40,533 nucleotides of DNA from contig CATJHO010000085.1 in NCBI GenBank assembly GCA_949740535.1, forward strand, positions 1 through 40,533. The letters run 5' to 3'. Shown here in pieces: positions 36,101 through 40,533 of this stretch. The number at the start of each line of letters is the position of its first letter. The stretch's first letter is position 1. A program made the translations under genes and the position numbers. The notes beneath the pieces are model-generated. The model did no database searches. It saw only the letters and a program-made list of their open reading frames with translations, and had not been told where the DNA came from. The DNA comes from an uncultured Lachnospiraceae bacterium (GTDB taxonomy: Bacteria; Bacillota; Clostridia; Lachnospirales; Lachnospiraceae).

Positions 36101-38551
36101 TCCGATTCCAGGCTCTTCCAAATCGCACTGTGAAATAAATTCCCCATATTTTTCTTTCTGAAATAACAGCTTCAGATACAACTCTTTATGTTCTGTCTGC
36201 ATCTTGGGAAAAGACTTAAGAAGTTCAAACTGCTGCTGCTCATCCTCCAGCTCACTGTAAATTCTCCACAGCTGGCTGACAGCCCTCTCGTCCGGCAGAG
36301 AGAATTTTGCAAAGGCCTCTGAAACACCCTTATAATTTCCAAAAAACCGGAAGGTTCGCTCAGAAATGCTGACGGCGTCCATTCCGTGGGCATAATTATC
36401 GGACTTATATACGCTGTTAATGGTATTCAAAAGCTTCTCTGGCAGTCCCAGTTCCTTTGCCCTTACAAAATCTGTATATTCTCTAAGCATCCGATCCATG
36501 AAAATTACGCTTTTTACAAAGGTATCTGACAAAAAACTGCTTAAATTTATTACCTGCTCAAAGAAGCAGCAGACTTCTTCATCCTGGGATTCCAACATTG
36601 GGCGGACTGCCTCCTGAACCATAGGACTTATATGAATCATTGTCAGACAATCCTGCAGATTGGTCCGTATGTATTCCTGGACTTTATTACTGCCGCTGGA
36701 AAGCAAGGCCGCCAGATAAATCTGCCTGTTTTCTGCATATTCCGAATATTCCTTCTCAAAACACTCATACAGCTGGCAGCATTCCTCCCACCGATTCTCC
36801 TCTTTCAAAATCAGCAGCAGATGGTCTCCCTGAACTAACATGCAGCGGGCAGTTCCCTCCCACAGATACCACTCCGCCAATGCATCACGATTTCCTTGAC
36901 AATTGTACAGACGAACACCAATCTTATACGGCTCCTGCCCGGCCGGGAGCTTCTCTTCCTCATCTTCCAAGGCCTTTATAAACCGCTCTATCTCCAAATC
37001 ACTATAACCTAGAGCCAGAAGCTGCTCTGAATCCTCTGCAAGACTGTGAAGCTTAGCTTTATCTTCGTTTATAACTGCCTGCTCCAGGGTATTCCTTACA
37101 TTCCGCTCTGAAAGCCGGGACAGACGGCTTCTCATCTGCTGTGCTAAATCCGAATCCAGCAATTCTGAAGGCAGGGAAAGCAACAGCTTAAGGCTCTCCT
37201 CCTGATACAGAAGATAAACATTCCGGACGGCAAACTCCAGTGCCTGACCAGGAGCTTTTTTGCATAAAACAGACAGATAATATATCTGCTCTTCCAAAGC
37301 TGCCCTTTGGGCCATAAAAAACATGGAAAAAACTGCTTGAAACTGTTCCTCACATCCCGACTCTCGATACAGTGTTAAAAGCTCTCTGGCACAATTTATC
37401 TCGCCGGAAGCCGCTCCTAAGAGAAAATACTTCTCCGCAAGCTGATCCTGATTACCAATTACCCGCAACAGACGCATCGCTGCCCCATAGTAACTAAGTT
37501 CCACCGGAAAATCTCCACCTGTCAGCACACAGCGGACCGCAGCGAGATCCTGAAACTCTTCCCCATAGTCATTGCAGTAAACCAGCGCTTCCTCTATCCG
37601 TCCCAATATCAGCAACTGTTCAAAAGTCCCCTTCGGGTAAACTGCCTGTGCGTACCGAATCAGAGCCAAATGCTCATTTCTTGGGCGCCCCACAATCTCC
37701 AGCAGTTTATCCGCCGTTACAGGCCATACTTCCTCCCCTGCTTTCTCTTCATCTGCTGTCTTTACCGAAGCCTCCCGGCATTCCTTTACGATCTCTTCTA
37801 TCCGATCTGCCTGCCATAAGAATCCCCACTCTTTTTCCTCTGCCCCCACAAGAACACGCACCGCAAAGCGGTAGGAAATCTCCGGAAAATGCCTGCACAA
37901 ACATATATCAATCTTTTCTTCAAGCTCATCTGTCACAACAGACGCTGACATAACCTCCCTGAGTGTCTGATAGGCCTTCAAGGTCTGGGAAAACACTTCA
38001 AAATCTGCCTGATTGGCTAATCCGCCGCAACACTGACGAATCTGCCTTTTATCTCTCTGCATAGTAGAGTTTTCTCCGACCGGAAGCTTATAACCCGCAA
38101 GCAGATTATGAACCTGATCTGCAAGACCGTCAAAAGCATCCACCGCATTTTCCATACGCTGAATCACGGCATTCTTACCACCTGCCTCTTCAATAATCTG
38201 TTCAAAGGTTAAATTCTGAGGACAACTGCTCCCCCATACCTGCTCAAAAACCGCTTTCAACCTTCCTGCCTCATCCTCAAAATCCAAAAGCCTGTCCGCC
38301 AAATTCATAGATGGAAGCATACCACTGTTTAAGGCCTCAAGATACAGGCCAAGCACCGGAATCAGCTCAGTGCTCTTCTGCCGTAATGCAAGGGCTTTTT
38401 CCTCCAGAACAGAAAAGCTTACAAAGGACTCTTTCTGGCTTACACAGTGGGCTTTCAGCCACTCTCCCAGAAATGAGACATCGCTGGAGCAAGCAAAATT
38501 TTCCAACACCCAAGTCTGCTTTTTCCCATCAGCATTCTTAGGATTCAGCAT
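30170..38551 (-). CDS. Giant helical-repeat protein with C-terminal P-loop ATPase and winged helix (putative sensor)
   Basis: This is a 2,793-residue uninterrupted protein. Residues 1 to about 2,230 are almost wholly alpha-helical hairpins rich in Leu, Glu and Ala, TPR/solenoid-like, with no recognised enzyme motif. Residues about 2239-2339 look like an Ig-like beta-sandwich (PVLQIEILNEG, LPPGAKAVFEIDYG). FIGRKKE at 2375 begins an ATPase_2/AAA_16-type domain: Walker A GIRRTGKTS (2404-2412) and Walker B LYLIIDEID (Asp2511, Glu2512). A winged helix follows at about 2685-2745, then an acidic tail. The domain order is the reverse of Avs-type STAND sensors, and no nuclease is visible. GGAG lies 20 bases from the ATG, too far for good initiation; ATT at 38566 is better spaced but rare. 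Confidence 0.85.
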   Translation of the reverse strand: MLNPKNADGKKQTWVLENFACSSDVSFLGEWLKAHCVSQKESFVSFSVLEEKALALRQKSTELIPVLGLYLEALNSGMLPSMNLADRLLDFEDEAGRLKAVFEQVWGSSCPQNLTFEQIIEEAGGKNAVIQRMENAVDAFDGLADQVHNLLAGYKLPVGENSTMQRDKRQIRQCCGGLANQADFEVFSQTLKAYQTLREVMSASVVTDELEEKIDICLCRHFPEISYRFAVRVLVGAEEKEWGFLWQADRIEEIVKECREASVKTADEEKAGEEVWPVTADKLLEIVGRPRNEHLALIRYAQAVYPKGTFEQLLILGRIEEALVYCNDYGEEFQDLAAVRCVLTGGDFPVELSYYGAAMRLLRVIGNQDQLAEKYFLLGAASGEINCARELLTLYRESGCEEQFQAVFSMFFMAQRAALEEQIYYLSVLCKKAPGQALEFAVRNVYLLYQEESLKLLLSLPSELLDSDLAQQMRSRLSRLSERNVRNTLEQAVINEDKAKLHSLAEDSEQLLALGYSDLEIERFIKALEDEEEKLPAGQEPYKIGVRLYNCQGNRDALAEWYLWEGTARCMLVQGDHLLLILKEENRWEECCQLYECFEKEYSEYAENRQIYLAALLSSGSNKVQEYIRTNLQDCLTMIHISPMVQEAVRPMLESQDEEVCCFFEQVINLSSFLSDTFVKSVIFMDRMLREYTDFVRAKELGLPEKLLNTINSVYKSDNYAHGMDAVSISERTFRFFGNYKGVSEAFAKFSLPDERAVSQLWRIYSELEDEQQQFELLKSFPKMQTEHKELYLKLLFQKEKYGEFISQCDLEEPGIGLQIQLFIARLKLSQEEAGPLPDFSEESNEEELSDCIRQWGSLLVSALLEQKRIEEVEALLFDCFHTWLNRFSPETLRSVVTAENTISSELLARIQRDALAMEQTELALYLYNVLHIGQLEELSRSVLKERTEEIGKLDVDEKLSALQRLQQLYNGNLGELDARIALLKIQKLKEESGTASKEDAEKLGSIIESFPPEGEAICELLALLKNMTVCYNYHVYTNLAYLAEEAKEQQTLVLFFNEKSQFLEVGEKEDFLSFVFRFYVASFVNGVFPKEILEDTRQLCLKHIRQSRASDGMLCFYFVERALGQGFYADYLLRILAEQSIDMMGEELGEIVSDQIGETWGSSLPSFFDLFKELLNHSELEEIEQYIAFAHMFSVTDAGEAVQAQISAVDRENRILSESDSNVILKLLYAKPQDSEVWAQCSKLPLQDSPAAYAKLKYTVSRYNKDSWAECVSYCEKYEQRDLLLTALCSWAEASSLEEALQCRRYLEKQLVDRPDYFEPWKDREELLKLSRILCTRVKRQGTETEYHAALRVLSLIAVKTGFPEALDCLMDRFGNSLLGESCNLGVVTAVSLMLDRRFSEAHRLFSLLTQVVTGMNYREMVDTLAGIEASELGLWMEKPENAVLLRLVLPDGNKPGIAQINGIVYNGIQNGQAKETAKALSRILTMFPDDYGVYNGLFDLCCTRFDGYIPVLHQSLRGLIRLQPNEAVNFFYRRKQKQYAKMLAVLNALLIATDEAAAIPEYDFSEPTGDYYRRAGAASTTLGEAMRITEVGNIAASSFKNRGKDEVQRLGQAYLCCITGNWTEFLRTAWAERLDIQYEVTRTIKDVMDLGFARSVLRVLLSLAQEERGGFLDWLGEMLDCLGVEAEPPLKQRQGQMEFVENFVRRGCFGKLENQTEPAELNVILENPFEDYSFFSYFKEYVNLAVRQNSEVLYELVLLVSTLVCHSSFQEELAKMADSLFEAGNDKQACSFYRVLHEMGKLVYTSRSGSSTAPVDAFNRRKFRERYETRYRLTALFLNDEEVVEKVGSPDFHVWSCINLAMTLLYSTRADEVYRLTAYLAENRVKLVKAILKGYSPSIDVWEKLHLVDEFEDEVTKAYFCYVLKYPYPWQGKGENGVSYALGDKNAADEVNRLYLSLAKKLSERDKTVFFNKSPAHILILEYKDINPAAFRQKDPTLWTSGEDVIKTGSESFPKERPFFVEALEPLSDPVDVLELIEEHEKMQSLTSNIQAKYELSKRICQYRLGRNSTPGELTDAMLLLGVDCYYVAFSAKEREKADQTVLSLAKLLKSSKVEGAGKRAAENTIRNTALFELLSSFDTLTKLIASYVENRADFQFMRSLIKDSLLSNCVGQIYSVLDRLKSCEASVGQAETELFREELSESYRQLEKIEMNRWMDLKNRIQKLINDEINELDQRPVLQIEILNEGTQRNFGYLYGQVCNVGQETAEQVVLQANYNNNSHSRQYVLWSLPPGAKAVFEIDYGSAPGTERLEYYLNVAFSYRGKLFTSLACKGSLWFGKIHEPQYPTGILCRDPNGICFYIDEETKEVYSPEFIGRKKETAELRTLVEGEDFASCRSALIYGIRRTGKTSLLNYLDTYITANCPNIIGIKVDCQDMPAVDCIQFVFVDYVIDRLERQLPKVKSGEYWEQLKSTWYSPAFCADQHPEKLSLFYADLKEFLRGKGLYLIIDEIDRLFERVEERQTVNNRNLDSLFGAMSAMLNSAECRSVVHFVICGSNWLIRYNLKGDKMNQLFQRFGKQVIEVGKLPREDAREVLLSPYRENTELKISEEAVDWIWNYIGGLVWHTKLLGEEAIRRAKNDFRSIVYPSDVQQCLPRVLDDQWCKQFYEGCESGAEYQVVDAMQSLAAKCDIYIHINRISEMLGWELIEVQRTLVILKSLKVVEQHPIDHQLFRFEQDIYRRYFRTMPSKYKRIPEEPDVFQDRQQFQQSAATLRINVETASNGDDLVDDLM

Positions 38552-38614
38552 AAGAACGCTGTAAATTTTATCTCCTGATTTGTTTTTTAAACCAGTTGTA
38601 GCCGCTCAGAATTT

Positions 38615-38643
38615 TTGTCAAATTTTTTCAAAATACTTGTCAA
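38615..38643 (-). promoter_or_regulatory. Tandem TTGTCAA repeats upstream of the giant gene
   Basis: TTGTCAA occurs at 38615-38621 and 38637-38643, 22 bp apart (two helical turns); on the minus strand each reads TTGACAA. They could be -35 elements or operator half-sites for the adjacent XRE regulator. No good -10 box follows either one. Confidence 0.35.
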
Positions 38644-38666
38644 AAATTTTCGGAAAATATTTCACG

Positions 38667-38707
38667 AAAAAAGGGCTCTGACCATTATAGTCAACGCCCC
38701 TTTTTTT
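38667..38707 (-). terminator. Rho-independent terminator of the XRE regulator gene
   Basis: AAAAAAGGG...GAC and GTC...CCCTTTTTTT form a stem flanked by A and T runs on both strands, so it may work in both directions. The stop codon of the regulator lies inside the stem. It separates the phage-derived genes from the giant ATPase gene. Confidence 0.7.
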
Positions 38708-38957
38708 GATTGCCATGAATTTCAACTATCAAGTCTGTTCCCGTCTTTTTCTTCTTATTGGGTATATACTCAATTATATCCTCCACTTGGCAATCTAAAG
38801 CTTCACATATCCTGTCCAATTGCTCAAGATTAATTCTCTCGACCATCTCATTGTAAATGTCACTAATAGTGTTCGGTCTAATCCCAGTCATTTGGGAAAG
38901 ATATGATTGGCTCCACCTTTTTTCACCTAATAGCTTTGATAAATGAATCCGTATCAT
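38691..38957 (-). CDS. XRE-family helix-turn-helix regulator
   Basis: This protein of about 88 residues is a Cro/CI-like regulator. The HTH is WSQSYLSQMTGIRPNTISDI, and LEQLDRICEALDCQVEDIIEYIP is the typical end of the domain. Small proteins of this type (YozG-like) are common in mobile elements. The ATG at 38957 follows AGGGG at 9 bases; another ATG at 38978 is possible. It lies between the methylase gene and the giant ATPase gene, with a terminator overlapping its stop codon. It could control either side. Confidence 0.88.
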   Translation of the reverse strand: MIRIHLSKLLGEKRWSQSYLSQMTGIRPNTISDIYNEMVERINLEQLDRICEALDCQVEDIIEYIPNKKKKTGTDLIVEIHGNQKKGR

Positions 38958-39032
38958 GTTATCATGCCCCTGTTGCATAATAACATGTTTGAATATGTTT
39001 TATCGATTTTTGATATATTATAACAAAATTCG

Positions 39033-39788
39033 TTATTCCGATTGAAAATTCATAATTATAAGTTCTTCATATGAACCTATACCTAATGATAAATTATTCT
39101 GTCTCCTAACCGGAATAATTTGAAATTCTTCATAAAGTTTTCTGATATAAGGGCAATCATTATAGCTCAAAAGAAACTTTCCTTTTATTGTTCTTACAGA
39201 ATCTCTTAAACGGATATGATCCTCTGGTTGAAACCTATATGAATAATACTTCTCAGCCTTATAGTAAGGTGGATCAAGATAAAACAAAGCGCCCTTTCGA
39301 TCATATGATTTTATTAAATTTTCAAAGTCCTTATTTTCAATAACCACCTTATTCAGCCTTTTACTGATATTTGTCAGATATTCTATTGCTTCATTCTGTC
39401 TTCTGTTTTTCATTCCGAAGACAGTTCCTCCTGAGCCGTAGCTGTTACGAATTAAAATAAAATACCTTGCTGCCCGCTGGATATCAGTATATCCCAGTAT
39501 ATTTTCCCGACTTTTATAATCATCAAATTGTTCTCTTGAGGACAACGTGTATTCCAGCTCTTTTTGGACAGCTTCAGGATGATACTTAACACAACGATAT
39601 AAATTAATAAGTTCACTATTTATATCATTAAAAACCTCCAACTGGGCACATCTATCCTTCGCAAAAAGAATCCAACCGGCTCCACCAAAAACTTCAATAT
39701 ATCTATCTATTCTTTGAGGGAAATAAGATAGAATCTCTTTTCTGAGCCTCTTTTTTCCACCCACCCATGACAAAAAACTATCCATCAT
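39033..39788 (-). CDS. D12-class DNA adenine N6-methyltransferase (Dam-like)
   Basis: This 251-residue enzyme methylates adenine in duplex DNA. The SAM-binding motif region FLSWVGGKKRLRKEIL, the EVFGGAGWILFAK segment and the catalytic DPPY (in LFYLDPPYYKAEKYYS) are present in the order of the Dam/D12 class. No restriction enzyme is adjacent, so it is an orphan methylase of the kind phages carry to escape restriction. The recognition site cannot be read. GGAG lies just upstream of two adjacent ATG codons. Its DNA is AT-rich compared with the genes to the left. Confidence 0.93.
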   Translation of the reverse strand: MMDSFLSWVGGKKRLRKEILSYFPQRIDRYIEVFGGAGWILFAKDRCAQLEVFNDINSELINLYRCVKYHPEAVQKELEYTLSSREQFDDYKSRENILGYTDIQRAARYFILIRNSYGSGGTVFGMKNRRQNEAIEYLTNISKRLNKVVIENKDFENLIKSYDRKGALFYLDPPYYKAEKYYSYRFQPEDHIRLRDSVRTIKGKFLLSYNDCPYIRKLYEEFQIIPVRRQNNLSLGIGSYEELIIMNFQSE

Positions 39789-39875
39789 TTTCTCCTTCGT
39801 ATATATATTATTTTAGGGGACATAATACACATACGGCTCCATCATGGATGATCTCTTATCATATTTTTACTTCTC

Positions 39876-40379
39876 CTAAATAAGTAATGATTGCAGTTCT
39901 GTTTCCAGATCATTAATTTGGTCTCTTATTGTTTGCCGCTCCCTATGCAAAACCTCTACGTCATATTCAGCTGATTTTCCAACCAAAGAATACTCGTACA
40001 TCTTGGCAAACTTATAGTCTGAAGATGCTAACTGTTTCTTCAATGCATCAATTTCATTCTGCTGTTCCAATATATGCCTCTGTTTCTCCTGTTCAGCCAA
40101 TTCTTCAGCACTCGGTTCGACTACCGGAACTTCCTCTGGTTCTATATACACGCTTTCGTCGTTACTGAGGATATATCCTTCTTGAAGCTCCCTATAAATA
40201 GTGGTGTAAGACAAACAATTACAATATACCCTCTCTTTACAATCTACTAGGCAAAAGCCATTTTTCAAAGCCGCTTCTTTAGGCTTTTTCCCAGCCACAA
40301 ATACAAGCTGTACATGATTTTGAGAGAGCTTTTTCATTGTTCCATCAAATATTTTGTCATTAATTTTAATTTTTTCCAT
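39876..40379 (-). CDS. Phage tail-associated accessory protein
   Basis: This is a 167-residue protein. The N-terminal half (MEKIKINDKIFDGTMKKLSQ, then VQLVFVAGKKP) resembles short proteins encoded after tail-fibre or baseplate genes in Clostridia prophages. The C-terminal half is Glu/Gln-rich and predicted coiled coil (EELAEQEKQRHILEQQNEID and IRDQINDLETELQSLL). AAAGGAAAT precedes the ATG. The identification rests on pattern recall and phage context. It faces away from the tail fragment at the right edge. Confidence 0.6.
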   Translation of the reverse strand: MEKIKINDKIFDGTMKKLSQNHVQLVFVAGKKPKEAALKNGFCLVDCKERVYCNCLSYTTIYRELQEGYILSNDESVYIEPEEVPVVEPSAEELAEQEKQRHILEQQNEIDALKKQLASSDYKFAKMYEYSLVGKSAEYDVEVLHRERQTIRDQINDLETELQSLLI

Positions 40380-40430
40380 TTCTTATTTCCTTTCTTAATA
40401 AGCGTTTATTGCTTTTATATTTTTTTATAA

Positions 40431-40533
40431 GACTTAAGTGCGAAGTTGTATCCGGTAGGAGCCATCTATATGTCGGTAAATGATACCGATCCGGCACTGC
40501 TGTTCGGCGGCACATGGGAACGGATTGAAGGGC
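40431..40533 (+). pseudogene. Start of a phage tail-fibre/collar domain, opposite strand, partial
   Basis: The plus strand is open from 40431 to the window end after a TAA at 40428-40430. It reads LYPVGAIYMSVNDTDP, then ALLFGGTWERIEG, the conserved opening of the C-terminal domain of phage tail-fibre, collar and baseplate proteins. No credible ribosome binding site or start codon precedes it, and such a motif is normally internal to a long protein. It is therefore either a decapitated fragment or a silent cassette that becomes expressed by inversion. It may continue beyond the window. Confidence 0.6.

Noticed and set aside
30170-38551. A HEPN or nuclease motif in the giant protein
   Set aside because: I looked for R-x4-6-H, PD-(D/E)xK and HNH patterns. 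Isolated matches such as RNEH had wrong spacing or context.
39033-39788. Restriction-modification system around the methylase
   Set aside because: No endonuclease gene lies next to it; phage genes do, so an orphan phage methylase is simpler.
1-40533. tRNA or rRNA genes, CRISPR arrays, insertion sequences
   Set aside because: No cloverleaf, regular spaced repeats or transposase-like protein was seen on either strand.

Overview
The window looks like chromosome from a Lachnospiraceae-type Clostridia (Firmicutes). The basis is the classic Firmicutes gene order ylxM-ffh-rpsP-khpA-rimM-trmD-rplS-lepB-rbgA-lepB-rnhB-yraN-pgeF, strong AGGAGG ribosome binding sites, sigma-A type promoters, Gram-positive lipoproteins and carbohydrate ABC transporters. 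The genus is inference. Almost everything is on the minus strand; the exceptions are an AraC regulator at 12692-13558 and a phage tail fragment at the right edge.

Layout in plus coordinates. (1) 1-2211: end of a CUT1-type sugar ABC system (permease and lipoprotein binding protein), with its promoter at 2378-2407. (2) 2717-12415: a carbohydrate/polyol locus. An RbsABC-type transporter (permease, double ATPase, lipoprotein) is transcribed behind a cyclase-family hydrolase and ends at a good terminator. Upstream of it lie two overlapping mannitol-dehydrogenase paralogues, an FGGY kinase and a DeoR regulator, with the AraC regulator divergent. A shared TTATTGTTAT-type motif in three intergenic regions suggests one regulon. 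(3) 13638-17656: small accessory genes (HD hydrolase, two GNAT acetyltransferases, DUF3788, DUF1801-like, YciI-like, WYL regulator). (4) 17867-27583: cysK, then the conserved SRP/ribosome/tRNA-modification/signal-peptidase cluster. Its trmD carries an unusual C-terminal extension. (5) 27672-38551: a two-gene ATPase module. A 2,793-residue protein (about 2,200 residues of helical repeats, a beta-sandwich, a P-loop ATPase and a winged helix) is followed 53 bp later by an 814-residue P-loop ATPase whose C-terminal half has a HEPN-like RNase motif (R-N-x3-H). (6) 38667-40533: AT-rich phage-derived DNA: an XRE regulator, a D12-class adenine methylase, a tail-accessory protein and, on the opposite strand, the conserved start of a tail-fibre/collar domain.

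The most exciting candidate is region 5. It reads as a sensor ATPase paired with a HEPN-effector ATPase, beside prophage remnants and next to a housekeeping operon. That is the organisation expected of an abortive-infection-type defence module, but it matches no named system I recognise. The architecture is read from the sequence; the defence role is inference.
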